A stretch of DNA of 64,000 nt from Pontibacillus marinus BH030004 = DSM 16465 (GCF_000425225.1 NZ_AULJ01000032.1:1-64000); one strand, 5' to 3'. Shown: positions 8,800 to 17,706, counted from the first letter of the stretch. The notes: a model not told the origin generated them from the sequence alone. Program-made: numbers and translations.

Positions 8800-9837
8800 A
8801 TGTTTATAGCAAATGAGGAGTTAAACAAAACTATAGAAGATGTTAGTGAAGATGTTAAGTTCTCTGGCGTAGTTTATATGAAACAAAGGGATGAGGTTGT
8901 TTATTCAGGAGCTTATGGTTATGCTAACAGAGTTGAAAAACGATCAAATAAAATCAATACACGATTTGGAATCGCTTCTGGTTGTAAGTTGTTTACAGCT
9001 ATAGGCATTTGTCAATTAGTTGAGAAAGGGTTAGTCACTTTCGGGACGCCATTAAAGCAGTGTTTGAATATAGAATTTCCTAATTTTGATGAGAACATAA
9101 CCATACATCACCTTTTAACACATACATCGGGAATACCGGATTACTTTGATGAAGAAGTGATGGATGACTTTGAAGATCTTTGGAAGGTAAAGCCAGTCTA
9201 TCAAGTTAAAACTCTGAAAGATTTTTTACCTCTTTTCCAAATGAACCACATGAAGTTCCAACCAGGTGAAAGGTTTCATTATAATAATGCTGGATATATC
9301 GTATTAGGATTAGTTATTGAACAACAAACAGGACTTCCTTTTACTGATTACATTGAAACAGAAGTATTTAAACAATGCGGTATGAACGATTCGGGCTATT
9401 TTTCTTTAGATCGACTTCCTGAGGACACTGCCTTGGGATATATAGATGATAAAGAAAGTGGGAGCTGGAGAACGAATATGTACTCAATCCCAATTAAAGG
9501 TGGAGCTGACGGAGGAGCATTCATCACTGCTTCAGATATGATAAAACTTTGGGAAGAGTTATTGAATCATAGATTGTTAAGTAGGGAGGTTACCAATGTG
9601 CTTTTGCAACCTCATGTAAACGTTAAGGGAGAAATTAACTATGGCTATGGAGTGTGGATGAACAAAAGAAACACTGACATCTATAAATATCATGTGATGG
9701 GGTATGATCCAGGAGTGAGTTTTCGTTCATCTGTTTATCCTAATCATAATATTAAATTGGTTGTACCTTCGAATAAGGAGTCCGGCCCTTTTGAGATAAC
9801 GAAGGCGATAGAAAATCATTTTGAATTAGTTAAATAA
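8800..9837 (+). CDS. Serine hydrolase of the beta-lactamase/penicillin-binding family
   Basis: A 345-residue class C beta-lactamase-like hydrolase. Visible motifs are SxxK (IASGCKLFTA, about residue 62), the HTSG loop (HHLLTHTSGIPDY) and YxN (FHYNNAGY), in the usual order. No signal peptide is evident at ATG 8800, so a cytosolic esterase or peptidase role is more likely than antibiotic resistance. AAGTGGGG precedes the ATG; an alternative GTG lies at 8782. It stands alone. Substrate unknown. Confidence 0.85.
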   Translation: MFIANEELNKTIEDVSEDVKFSGVVYMKQRDEVVYSGAYGYANRVEKRSNKINTRFGIASGCKLFTAIGICQLVEKGLVTFGTPLKQCLNIEFPNFDENITIHHLLTHTSGIPDYFDEEVMDDFEDLWKVKPVYQVKTLKDFLPLFQMNHMKFQPGERFHYNNAGYIVLGLVIEQQTGLPFTDYIETEVFKQCGMNDSGYFSLDRLPEDTALGYIDDKESGSWRTNMYSIPIKGGADGGAFITASDMIKLWEELLNHRLLSREVTNVLLQPHVNVKGEINYGYGVWMNKRNTDIYKYHVMGYDPGVSFRSSVYPNHNIKLVVPSNKESGPFEITKAIENHFELVK

Positions 9838-9867
9838 TCTCTTTGATTCAAAAGGAAGGTAATTTAT

Positions 9868-9948
9868 ATGGAAAAAGTTTTAGAAGTTAACAAGAAGCCT
9901 TTTATTCGACCGTATAAGGAGACTGATTTTAAGAAGATGCAGGATTAA
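9868..9948 (+). pseudogene. Remnant of a GNAT acetyltransferase start
   Basis: A good ribosome site (AAGGAAGGTAA) precedes ATG 9868, but the frame ends after 26 codons. The sequence KKPFIRPYKETDFKKMQD is the typical first strand and helix of a GNAT acetyltransferase, and the rest is absent downstream. Probably a truncated gene. Confidence 0.45.
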
Positions 9949-10022
9949 AATAAGGAAAGGAAATATGCTACTTTTTGTGGAATAGTTGATTAAGAAAAAT
10001 AATAGTAAAAGTGAGGATTCAT

Positions 10023-10355
10023 ATGAAGCAATTAACATTCCATGAGTTACAGAGCTACCTGGCAATAAAATACAAAGAAGGGCGCACTTCATCTGCTTTG
10101 TTTATGAAACTAGTAGAAGAAATTGGTGAGGTAGCAGAGGTATTAAACCAGTTAGAAGGTCGGAAGGAAGATTCAGGCGATACTTCTCTAGAAAAAGAGT
10201 TAGTTGATGTTATACATTACGCAGTGGCCATTGCGAGCATAAATGATATTGAGTTATCAAAAGCCATTATTAAAAAGGATAAGCAAGCTGCAATAAAATA
10301 TAATCAATCTCCAAATTTAGAAGAATTTTTAGTAGTGCAAAATAAAGAACATTAA
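10023..10355 (+). CDS. MazG-like nucleotide pyrophosphohydrolase
   Basis: 110 residues, helical throughout. The metal-binding pattern of the MazG/all-alpha NTP pyrophosphatase family is visible: KLVEEIGEVAEVLNQLE followed by EKELVDVIHYAVAIA. Such enzymes hydrolyse (d)NTPs to the monophosphate and pyrophosphate, usually as housekeeping of damaged or excess nucleotides. GTGAGG precedes ATG 10023. It stands alone with no partner to suggest a substrate. Confidence 0.75.
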   Translation: MKQLTFHELQSYLAIKYKEGRTSSALFMKLVEEIGEVAEVLNQLEGRKEDSGDTSLEKELVDVIHYAVAIASINDIELSKAIIKKDKQAAIKYNQSPNLEEFLVVQNKEH

Positions 10356-10435
10356 CATATAAAAGTAGAAAATAGGGATTCATTGATTTCTTATCATATA
10401 AAGAAGCCTTCATAGAACTTAGGAGGGAGAAATAA

Positions 10436-10888
10436 GTGAAGAAAATAAATTTAGTAGCCATTGCTCTCATTTTAGGATTTTTATGGTGGCATCAATATAA
10501 AGAAGACAAAGCATTTATGGATAGTTTATTACTACATCAACCTATTGAAAGAGATCAAGTCCAAATTGCTAGAATGTGGGAAGCAAATAAAAGTGAAGAA
10601 ATAATTCAAAACGAAGAATTAAACGAAATAATTAGTTGGTTTAATGATTATCCCCCAAACAAGATAGAAGAACAATCTAGGGTTGACAGGACTTCTCAAA
10701 ATTCTAATATTAAAGCAGAAATCAATATTGCACTAAAATCGGGATATAAAATTAAGATACTATTTGTAAGTAGGGATTCTATTTATGTAACAAGAACCGA
10801 TATTAAAGGTGGTATGCAAATCACTTATTCTTTTCTTGATGATGCGCCTAAATTAGAACGGTATTTTGAAGAGTATTTAGAACAATAA
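10436..10888 (+). CDS. Hypothetical membrane-anchored protein
   Basis: 150 residues starting at GTG 10436 behind AGGAGGGAG. A signal-anchor lies at residues 5-20 (VAIALILGFLWWH), and the remainder is hydrophilic and probably outside the cell. No domain is recognised. It sits 40 nt before a GNAT gene, with no shared function apparent. Confidence 0.6.
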   Translation: MKKINLVAIALILGFLWWHQYKEDKAFMDSLLLHQPIERDQVQIARMWEANKSEEIIQNEELNEIISWFNDYPPNKIEEQSRVDRTSQNSNIKAEINIALKSGYKIKILFVSRDSIYVTRTDIKGGMQITYSFLDDAPKLERYFEEYLEQ

Positions 10889-10927
10889 AAAGAGCCTATT
10901 TGTAAAAAACTCACGGGGTGGTAAGTA

Positions 10928-11404
10928 ATGAAAGTCTATGCAGTCGAGGAACTACAGAAAAATAAAATAATTGAATTCTTCAAATTCCACTGGGGTAGTC
11001 CAGAAATGGTTGTTTCAAGTGGCGTTTATAATTGTAGTGAATTAAATGGTTTTACAATTTTAAATGAAGGCAAAATCATTGGCTTAATAACTTACATAAT
11101 CAAACATAACGAGTGTGAAATTATATCATTAGATAGTATTGAAGAAGGTAAAGGAATAGGCACATTACTAGTACAAGAAGTAGAAAATCTTGCTATTAAG
11201 AAACAATGTAAACTCCTGAAACTTGTAACAACAAACGATAACTTGTTAGCTTTAAAGTTTTATCAAAAGCGAGGTTTTGTTCTATCCCGGATTATAAATA
11301 ATGCAGTTGATAAAGCAAGAAAGTTGAAACCAGGGATCCCTTTGATAGGGAATGATGGTATCCCTATCAGAGATGAAATTGAAATAATAAAAGCATTAAT
11401 TTAA
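10928..11404 (+). CDS. GNAT-family N-acetyltransferase
   Basis: 158 residues. The acetyl-CoA loop is EGKGIGTLL (motif A), followed by the C-terminal helix and strand with YQKRGFVLSRI, typical of GNAT enzymes. The substrate cannot be told from the sequence. ACGGGGTGG lies upstream of ATG 10928. A terminator follows at 11466. Confidence 0.8.
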   Translation: MKVYAVEELQKNKIIEFFKFHWGSPEMVVSSGVYNCSELNGFTILNEGKIIGLITYIIKHNECEIISLDSIEEGKGIGTLLVQEVENLAIKKQCKLLKLVTTNDNLLALKFYQKRGFVLSRIINNAVDKARKLKPGIPLIGNDGIPIRDEIEIIKALI

Positions 11405-11465
11405 ACAGTGGAACGGAAACAAAGGGTTATAAAATTAAAATTTAATTAAAATCTTTTCGTAGGTG

Positions 11466-11492
11466 GAGCTTCTTCATGGAGGCTCTTTTTTT
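11466..11492 (+). terminator. Rho-independent terminator
   Basis: GAGCTTC pairs with GAGGCTC (one G-U pair), followed by a T7 run; ends the GNAT gene. Confidence 0.75.
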
Positions 11493-11542
11493 ACACTATA
11501 AGAAGATTTAACTATTAAAGTATAAGAAAAATTTTAAAAAAG

Positions 11543-11570
11543 TGAAAATTTTTTCTTCACTCCATACGTC
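11543..11570 (+). promoter_or_regulatory. Possible ECF-type autoregulated promoter
   Basis: TGAAAA (11543-11548) and CGTC (11567-11570) resemble the TGAAAC/CGTC elements read by Bacillus ECF sigma factors. The spacer is 18 nt, one or two longer than usual. It lies about 27 nt before the sigma gene, where an autoregulated promoter is expected. Confidence 0.35.
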
Positions 11571-11596
11571 TTTTAGGTATAAGGGAGGTCGGAAAA

Positions 11597-12109
11597 TTGA
11601 GTAGAGAAAAACAAATTGAGGATTGGTTTTATCTATATGTGGATGAAGTATACAATTTTCTAATCTATTATCTCGGGCATAGAGATGTTGAAGATATCGT
11701 TCAAGACGTGTTTATTAAGGTTATTCGTAGCAACAAATTTGAAAATGTCCATACACCCAAAACATATTTGTTCACCATTGCTCGAAATACAGCGATAGAT
11801 CATGTGCGAAAGTCGAAGCGGTTTAAATGGGGAACTTCAGATGAGGTGCAGCAGGTACCAGCTCCAGATCTTTCACCGGAATCTTCATTATTAGCTAGTG
11901 AGGAACACAATACATTTTTAGAACACATTAAAAGGTTAAAAAGATCCTATAAAGATGTGTTAGTTTTGCGTTTAATTAACGAACTTTCATTTACAGAGAT
12001 CGCAGACACACTTCGTTGGAAGGAAGCTAAAGTAAAAACAACCTACTACCGGGCAATTCGTAAACTACAAGAAAAGTCGCCTGAGTTAAAGGAGGTCAAC
12101 GTAAGATGA
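11597..12109 (+). CDS. RNA polymerase sigma factor, ECF subfamily
   Basis: 170 residues with both sigma-70 parts: region 2 (DVEDIVQDVFIKVIR, then TYLFTIARNTAIDHVRK) and region 4 (LKRSYKDVLVLRLINELSFTEIA with the following helix). It directs RNA polymerase to stress or envelope genes. Start TTG 11597 has AAGGGAGG 6-8 nt upstream. Its stop overlaps the ATG of the next gene (ATGA), the classic coupling of an ECF factor with its anti-sigma. Confidence 0.92.
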   Translation: MSREKQIEDWFYLYVDEVYNFLIYYLGHRDVEDIVQDVFIKVIRSNKFENVHTPKTYLFTIARNTAIDHVRKSKRFKWGTSDEVQQVPAPDLSPESSLLASEEHNTFLEHIKRLKRSYKDVLVLRLINELSFTEIADTLRWKEAKVKTTYYRAIRKLQEKSPELKEVNVR

Positions 12110-13521
12110 ATAGGGAAAATCACAATGAAGCACCCACAAAGTATAAAATGAATGAGGGAAAAAAGAGAGAAATCCTAACCCATCTTAAACAAGCTGACAA
12201 CGAAGTTCTACATAAAAAGAGAAACAAGATCCCATTGATCCCTTCATTAGGTGTGGGTTTCGCAGCACTGTTAATATTCATTCTTTTTGCTTCACCGATT
12301 ATGGATCCGTTATATGATGGGGAATCATCCCAGAAAGATACAACTCTCTCTCAGATGGATCAAGAGACAACGCAAGTATTAGAAAAAATGATGACCTCAA
12401 AAGATGTGACGATAAGCCTTTTTAATGAAAACTATAAGGAATCTGAAGGTCTAAATCAGGTAACAGGAATGATCGATATTTCGGTTCCTTCTGGACTTTC
12501 AAATGAGCTTAAGTCATTACAGTCCTCTTTTAGAGTAAGGGTGTCGAATGAAAATATATCTGTCATGAGTGATAAGTATAAAGGGGCTACAATATTTAAT
12601 AATGAGTCGGCTTCAGGTTTATTGAAGTTCGAGATTAATTTGACAGAAGAAGAGGCAACACAATTAAAAGAAAAAAACGTAGACCTTTCGTTATATGCTT
12701 ATAATGATGTGGAAGATACGCATACACAACCTGTTGCTCACTCAAATCTAAAAACAAGTAAGGAATTGGAAAAGTTGGGAGAAAGACCTGATGCGATTAG
12801 GGATCTGTTTACTTCAAAAAAGGTCCAACTAAATGTGAAAAATTTGAAGCTTACAAAAGAAGGGGCACAAGATAAGTTAACGGGTATGGTCAGTCTTACT
12901 GTACCTAGTTCAATAAATGCGGACGTTAAACCGTCTTCTCTCACTTACACAGTTGTGTTAAACGGACAAGAATCATCTTCCATTAGTAAGAAATATAGTG
13001 GGAAATCGATATTCTTTCGTAATCAACCAGAAAAAGCGATGATTCCATTTGAAGTCTTATTTAATGGAGAAGATGCGACTCATAGAATAGAAGGAAAAGC
13101 GGGGCTATATTTAAATATATATAAAGATGAAAATACTCCACTTTGGAATAGTGAAGAATCTGTCCGTATTAAAACTCTTAATCTAGATAATATATATTTA
13201 GATCCACTGACATCTCTTCGCTTAGCTGTAGTGCAAGAAGCACTAGAGACTACAGATATAACAATAGAAGATTATGTTTATATGAATTCACAAACTATAA
13301 TTCAAAATGAAAAATATAAAAGTTTAGGGATCCTGTATGTCGATCTAATAAAGAGTCAAAAGAAAGGTGATATAAAGCCTTATGTCTACTTAGATAGGTC
13401 TCAGACTAAAGGTTATATATTTGAAAAGAAAAAGAATGGAAAAATCAATATCTATCAGATCTTGTTAGATAAAGAAACTGATAAATGGAGTATTTCTGAA
13501 ACGATTTATGCTCAAAAATAA
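12106..13521 (+). CDS. Putative membrane-bound anti-sigma factor with a duplicated external domain
   Basis: 471 residues, translationally coupled to the ECF sigma gene. The first 40 residues are cytosolic and polar, one membrane segment spans about 43-62 (PSLGVGFAALLIFILFA), and the large rest should be outside. Two parts of the external region look like copies of each other: about 98-210 and 235-345 both run NxxLxxxTGM(I/V)SxxVPS, then SxxYKGxTIF or KYSGKSIF, then a beta-rich tail. I infer the cytosolic tail binds the sigma factor and the external part senses an envelope signal. A classical zinc-anti-sigma motif is absent. Confidence 0.7.
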   Translation: MNRENHNEAPTKYKMNEGKKREILTHLKQADNEVLHKKRNKIPLIPSLGVGFAALLIFILFASPIMDPLYDGESSQKDTTLSQMDQETTQVLEKMMTSKDVTISLFNENYKESEGLNQVTGMIDISVPSGLSNELKSLQSSFRVRVSNENISVMSDKYKGATIFNNESASGLLKFEINLTEEEATQLKEKNVDLSLYAYNDVEDTHTQPVAHSNLKTSKELEKLGERPDAIRDLFTSKKVQLNVKNLKLTKEGAQDKLTGMVSLTVPSSINADVKPSSLTYTVVLNGQESSSISKKYSGKSIFFRNQPEKAMIPFEVLFNGEDATHRIEGKAGLYLNIYKDENTPLWNSEESVRIKTLNLDNIYLDPLTSLRLAVVQEALETTDITIEDYVYMNSQTIIQNEKYKSLGILYVDLIKSQKKGDIKPYVYLDRSQTKGYIFEKKKNGKINIYQILLDKETDKWSISETIYAQK

Positions 13522-13653
13522 GGGGGTATCACCTAACGGATTCACTTCAGAGGTGCAAACAATAAAATATCAAGAAAAATCGCACGGTATTTCACAAAGA
13601 AATTAATGCGAAAGGACTATTGTATTTTTTTGGTTATTTAAGAGGTGATAAAG

Positions 13654-14157
13654 ATGAAAAAAACGATACTTTGGTGGTCCTTAGCATTAGTGATTATTTC
13701 TTCAATTGTTATTGCAGATAAATATTATAGCGCAGCCGACAAAGTATATGTAATCCCCGAAGGATTTGAAGGATGTGTAGGCATCATTCACGATGTTGAA
13801 GGGGCTCCTAAACTCCCTATGAAAAATAACACGATTACATATAAAATACCTGATAACGGTGTTTTGTTAACTTCATCCCACTATAAAATAGGTTGGGCTT
13901 ATGAGGACGATACAGGTTGGTACGATGCTAAGTTTTATTACGGTAGTGATAACAAGAAAAAAGAGTTATCTAAAGAAGATAAGATTATTGGAACAGGTTG
14001 GGTTTGGTCAAGTGGCATACAATTAGAAAATGGAGACTTTTTTAACCGCGGAAATTATTATAAATTTTATGTTGGAGATAATCCCCAGACAGGTATGTCC
14101 ACATGTATAGATAGAATTTTACAAAAAGCAAGTAATTCCCCTCTTTTACAAAAGTAA
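13654..14157 (+). CDS. Hypothetical exported protein, DUF6843-like
   Basis: 167 residues with an N-terminal signal-anchor (WWSLALVIISSIVIA). The segment VYVIPEGFEGCVGIIHDVEG followed by ITYKIPDNGVLLT is the block I associate with the DUF6843 family of small Gram-positive proteins of unknown function. AGAGGTGATAAAG precedes ATG 13654; a GTG at 13645 is inside that ribosome site. The dispersed element at 14177 follows. Confidence 0.6.
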   Translation: MKKTILWWSLALVIISSIVIADKYYSAADKVYVIPEGFEGCVGIIHDVEGAPKLPMKNNTITYKIPDNGVLLTSSHYKIGWAYEDDTGWYDAKFYYGSDNKKKELSKEDKIIGTGWVWSSGIQLENGDFFNRGNYYKFYVGDNPQTGMSTCIDRILQKASNSPLLQK

Positions 14158-14176
14158 AAAGATGGGGATTCTTCTT

Positions 14177-14255
14177 CAACTATCGGGTGCATTAGTTTAA
14201 CAGGAGTTGTCTATGCGGCAGCTCCTATTGTGTTAACGGGGCAGAATAGTTGAAT
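14177..14255 (+). repeat. Dispersed type-B element with internal hairpin
   Basis: Begins CAACTATCGGGTGCATTAG, continues with a hairpin GGAGTTGTC / GGCAGCTCC (about 14203-14224) and ends TTAACGGGGCAGAATAGTTG. The two ends echo each other (AACKGGGYGCA, AACGGGGCAGA). The same start motif occurs at 6730, 7675 and 14791, and in decayed form ahead of several modules in the 54-61 kb array. Confidence 0.5.
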
Positions 14256-14291
14256 AAGGGATTTAAAAATTCTTATACCAAGGAGTTATTA

Positions 14292-14747
14292 ATGCCTATT
14301 ATTAGGAATGAGCAATTTATCCAAGCACCGATCGATGTATGCTTTGATCTTGCAAGAAATGTAGATATACATACTGAAACTACTGCTGAAACTAAGGAAA
14401 AAGCTGTTGGTGGAGTTATGCAAGGGCTATTAGAAAAGGGTGATACTGTTACTTGGGAAGCTATTCACTTTGGTATTAAACAAAGGCTAACAGCAAAAGT
14501 AACTCATATGGAAAAGCCTGATATGTTTGTTGATATTATGGTAAATGGAGCTTTTAGTTCCTTCACACATACCCATCAATTCAAAGAAGAAAAAGGTGGG
14601 ACCTTAATGATTGATACATTTGAGTATAAGTCACCTTTTGGTCCACTTGGAATTATTGCAGATAAATTATTTTTGGAAAAGTATATGACAGACTTTATAA
14701 TTTCTCGTGCAAAAGAACTAAAAATAATAGCAGAAAATGTGAATTAA
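14292..14747 (+). CDS. SRPBCC (START-like) superfamily protein
   Basis: 151 residues with the polyketide cyclase/dehydrase-like START fold: IRNEQFIQAPIDVCFDLARN at the start, GDTVTWEAIHFGIKQRLTAKV in the middle, and the closing helix of about 25 residues. It probably binds a small hydrophobic ligand in the cytosol. ATG 14292 has AAGGAG 7 nt upstream; an in-frame TTG at 14250 lies inside the repeat before it. Confidence 0.75.
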   Translation: MPIIRNEQFIQAPIDVCFDLARNVDIHTETTAETKEKAVGGVMQGLLEKGDTVTWEAIHFGIKQRLTAKVTHMEKPDMFVDIMVNGAFSSFTHTHQFKEEKGGTLMIDTFEYKSPFGPLGIIADKLFLEKYMTDFIISRAKELKIIAENVN

Positions 14748-14770
14748 CTTATTTAATTAACGTATCTATG

Positions 14771-14834
14771 TGACAAAATGTACTTAAATTAACGGGTGCA
14801 ATAGCTGAACATGGAACTGTCAAATGTGGCAGTT
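14771..14834 (+). repeat. Dispersed type-B element
   Basis: TGACAAAATGTACTTAA, then TTAACGGGTGCAATAGCTG and a hairpin AACTGTC / GGCAGTT (14815-14834). It opens the 507-nt gene-free interval 14748-15254, which otherwise holds the candidate minus-strand RNA; I see no protein gene there. Confidence 0.5.
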
Positions 14835-14910
14835 AATATTGACAGATGCAAGAAGAAATTATGTTTACGAAAAATTGCACAAAGGTTTAACATATGGGGG
14901 AGCATATTTT

Positions 14911-15031
14911 CCCAAAATAAAAGACGTCCTTTGAAGGACGTCTTTGCGTATTGCGGCGAGAGACAGCACTCCACATTTGTGCCTTGCCATAAAGGCGCGT
15001 CAATCTCGTCTTATGCAATTCAGCTCATCGC
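14911..15031 (-). ncRNA. Candidate structured small RNA
   Basis: On the minus strand an extended -10 (TGCTATACT, 15038-15046) would start an RNA near 15031. It can form a multi-helix junction: CGAGA/TCTCG closing, with an inner GCCTT/AAGGC hairpin and a GCAC/GTGC hairpin. It ends at a near-perfect terminator (arms AAAGACGTCC and GGACGTCTTT, 14920-14945, then a T-rich tract). No gene lies downstream within the transcript, so it is more likely a free RNA than a leader. It matches no RNA family I know. Confidence 0.45.
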
Positions 15032-15037
15032 GAGATT

Positions 15038-15046
15038 AGTATAGCA
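15038..15046 (-). promoter_or_regulatory. Extended -10 promoter element for the candidate RNA
   Basis: Reads TGCTATACT on the minus strand (TGn plus TATACT). The matching -35 is poor (TTAGAT, 18 nt upstream), which an extended -10 can tolerate. Confidence 0.35.
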
Positions 15047-15254
15047 TAATTCAACTATTATATCTAATAGAAAATTTTCCTTGAATTTTTTGCTCTTTAA
15101 AACCCCCTCTGTAATAGAACGCCTCCCAAAATGAACTGACCATTGAAACTTTTGATATCATCTGAACGTCAAATGAACAAGTAACAAAAATTTGAAGTAA
15201 CTGCTTATTGGAAAGTCTTAAAACGCAAATAGGTTTGCCCGGGAGGCATATCAA

Positions 15255-16805
15255 ATGAGAAAAAATATATTCCTCATCGTTGTTGGAATGTTTCTGATTT
15301 CCGGTTGTACAAATGGAGAGAATAGGTCTAAAATTCCTGAACATTCTCCTGAGCAGCAAGAACAAATTAAAGATGTTTTGAAGCACAAGAAAAAAGAAAA
15401 ACAAAGTGTGGCCCTAACTTATAAGCCTGTTACGAATACACAAAAAATCAGGAAAGTTTCACAGATTAATAGTAAAGAGATTGTTCAAGAACTGCAGACT
15501 TCTGTTGGGAAAATCATGATATACAACAAGAAGGATGATGATAAAAATCATTATGGGGCATTTGTTAACCAAAACAAGACCTATGATTTAGGTGTTGTGA
15601 GTGGGCGTCATCCTGACAATATAAACATTCACGAGTTAAAACTATATAATAACTCGTTAGTCCGTATAGATGGAGTGTTCGGCGCAAATGCACCTGTACA
15701 AAATTATTTTGAAATAGAAGATGGGAAAATCAAGCCCTTTTTGAAAGTCACAACAGGTCATGTAAAGGAAGTGGACCTAGAAGGTGACGGAAAATCAGAG
15801 ATTGTATCGTTACACGGAAGTCCAATGTTGGCGCACATTTATAAATGGGATAACGGTGCTTTTAAAGTTGCAAACATCAATGAGGCATTGGGTGCATTAC
15901 ATGTGAGTCATACTGAGGAGAATTTGTTTCGAGTATTATTTAATGGTTCTAAAGAGCTCGTTATGTATCAATATAAAACGCCAGGTGTTTTGGAGTTAAA
16001 AAATAAAGGAGCAGATTCACAAAACTCAAATGAAAATAAAGCATCAATTCAACCTCACAAAGAAGTTACTGACATCACCCAATTGCCTGATCGTGTTGAC
16101 TTATCTTTCACTCCTCTAGAACTAGAAGGTTTAGAAAGGGGAGAGAAATTAAAAAGTTGGGAACCTCTCAAATCGATCTCATTAGGATCTATAAAAGGTA
16201 AAAGCATAACGCTTCATGTTTTTGACGAAACGAATCAAGACAACTTATGCTCTGCATCATACGAAACTGTATCTCTTGTAGAATTTAATGGAAATACTTA
16301 TAAACTACCTGATTGTACGTCTGCCAGTTTGAAAGAGAAAAAGCTTAAGCAAGCTCTTTTTACATCAAAAGACTTAAAACAAAAAAATCATGAGCAAATA
16401 ATCGTAGCTGGAGTCGAACTTGCAGCCAATGGTCCAGGAAGAATGTTATATATGGTTTACGATTCTAGTGGACAAAATTTATGGTCGTTTGAGGACTGGG
16501 GTCTCCTAAAGGTTGTTGATTTAGATCACTCTGGTGAAAAAGAATTTATCAATCAGTTTCAAGGACTTCATATGCAGTTTCCAGATGTGACTATTTATCG
16601 TTGGGAAAACGGAACAATTTACAAGAGTCTTTCTTGGAAAAAAGTGCTTAGTATAAACAATCATAATCAAAACACGGTTTCTTTAGTAACAAAAAGTAAT
16701 CAATACATATTTGATGTCCGTATTCTAACCGATTATCAATCAAGGACGTATCAAAACGTAAAGTACAGATATGAAAATGGTGAACTTCAAAAGATAGGAG
16801 GCTAA
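15255..16805 (+). CDS. Large putative lipoprotein of unknown function
   Basis: 516 residues with lipobox LISGC (cysteine 19). Residues 150-190 include VDLEGDGKSEIVSLHGSP, and about 415-430 VVDLDHSGEKEFINQF; both resemble the calcium-loop text of VCBS/FG-GAP-like beta-propeller blades. The protein may therefore have two repeat-containing halves. GGGAGG lies upstream of ATG 15255. It is followed after 3 nt by a second lipoprotein gene, forming a two-gene operon ended by the hairpin at 17625. Binding partner or ligand unknown. Confidence 0.75.
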   Translation: MRKNIFLIVVGMFLISGCTNGENRSKIPEHSPEQQEQIKDVLKHKKKEKQSVALTYKPVTNTQKIRKVSQINSKEIVQELQTSVGKIMIYNKKDDDKNHYGAFVNQNKTYDLGVVSGRHPDNINIHELKLYNNSLVRIDGVFGANAPVQNYFEIEDGKIKPFLKVTTGHVKEVDLEGDGKSEIVSLHGSPMLAHIYKWDNGAFKVANINEALGALHVSHTEENLFRVLFNGSKELVMYQYKTPGVLELKNKGADSQNSNENKASIQPHKEVTDITQLPDRVDLSFTPLELEGLERGEKLKSWEPLKSISLGSIKGKSITLHVFDETNQDNLCSASYETVSLVEFNGNTYKLPDCTSASLKEKKLKQALFTSKDLKQKNHEQIIVAGVELAANGPGRMLYMVYDSSGQNLWSFEDWGLLKVVDLDHSGEKEFINQFQGLHMQFPDVTIYRWENGTIYKSLSWKKVLSINNHNQNTVSLVTKSNQYIFDVRILTDYQSRTYQNVKYRYENGELQKIGG

Positions 16806-16808
16806 CAG

Positions 16809-17582
16809 TTGAAAAGATTCATATGGTTAGGGATGCTTTCCCTTTTAATAATGAGCGCTTGTGGGACAACAAATGAGAAAGTGGCATCTGTTAACCTAGA
16901 GACGATTAAACATGAAGTTGAAAAGAATGGACTTTCGTTAGAGGCAACGATTAAAAAAGGCTCAAACATTCATGTAGAAGCTTCACTTACCAATGTTAGC
17001 GGAGAAACGATTGTTTACAATGGTCGGTGCGGTGTCCCTTTTTGGATTTCGATCCAGAAAGAAAATGCTCATGCTCATCTTATAGCTCCTAATAGCGAAA
17101 GAAATGGTTGTGAGGATATCTTTGACCCTGATGACTTAAGAGATATGAAACCAGGTGAATCATTTGAAATCGATAAAACGTTTGCTAAAAAAGTTAACCT
17201 AGATCAGAACAAAACGGTAAATGCCTTAAGTGGTAAATATGAGGTCTCTTTTTCATTCGAGATGCATAAGAAAGATACATTTTCATCAATGTTCCCTATA
17301 GAGCTAAAAAATGAAAACGAACCTGAAATTTTGACGGTAGAGCAAGCTATACAGACAGCGAAAGAGGACGGAGAAGTCAAGGAATGGATTGAAGGACATA
17401 AAGCAAAAGGTGTGTCCGTGGAATCAGAAGATGCTATTTTAAGCATGGGAATGTGGTCGGTTGGCTTCCATGCTATATACGAAGACAAGGCTTACAGAAT
17501 TATTATTAACATGAATGCCAAATCAGGTGATATTCAAGACATTAACTATGAAGAGCTTGGGGAGAGCGTTATACGGTTTTAA
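16809..17582 (+). CDS. Putative lipoprotein with a C-terminal PepSY-like region
   Basis: 257 residues from TTG 16809 (ribosome site GGAGG 8 nt upstream, inside the end of the previous gene). Lipobox LIMSAC gives a lipid-anchored cysteine at residue 19. The first half has a beta-sandwich flavour (VEASLTNVSGETIVYNGRC), like the BsuPI-type domain. The last 70 residues (WSVGFHAIYEDKAYRIIINM, then AKSGDIQDI) look like a PepSY fold. Cotranscribed with the preceding lipoprotein; the two may act together on the cell surface, which is inference. Confidence 0.7.
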   Translation: MKRFIWLGMLSLLIMSACGTTNEKVASVNLETIKHEVEKNGLSLEATIKKGSNIHVEASLTNVSGETIVYNGRCGVPFWISIQKENAHAHLIAPNSERNGCEDIFDPDDLRDMKPGESFEIDKTFAKKVNLDQNKTVNALSGKYEVSFSFEMHKKDTFSSMFPIELKNENEPEILTVEQAIQTAKEDGEVKEWIEGHKAKGVSVESEDAILSMGMWSVGFHAIYEDKAYRIIINMNAKSGDIQDINYEELGESVIRF

Positions 17583-17624
17583 AAGATTATTAATCATGGG
17601 ACTAGAGATAAGTTTATCTTCACA

Positions 17625-17659
17625 GAGCGCAAACAACACAAGTGTTTGTGCTCTTTTTT
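17625..17659 (+). terminator. GCGC-type hairpin terminator (module half)
   Basis: GAGCGCAAACA (17625-17635) pairs with TGTTTGTGCTC (17643-17653), followed by T6. The shape and the GCGCAAAC start match the hairpin half of the module that fills the 54-64 kb array. Confidence 0.75.
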
Positions 17660-17706
17660 ACAAAAAAACCAATTTTTCTTGAGCTAGAGTAATACCATTA
17701 ATACTA

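Noticed and set aside
14811-15044. 77-codon open frame on the plus strand over the candidate RNA
   Set aside because: No ribosome site, unusual cysteine/arginine-rich text, and it runs through a terminator hairpin; better explained as antisense to the structured RNA.
15051-15404. 117-codon open frame on the minus strand
   Set aside because: It overlaps the start of a clear lipoprotein gene on the other strand and has no ribosome site or recognisable text.
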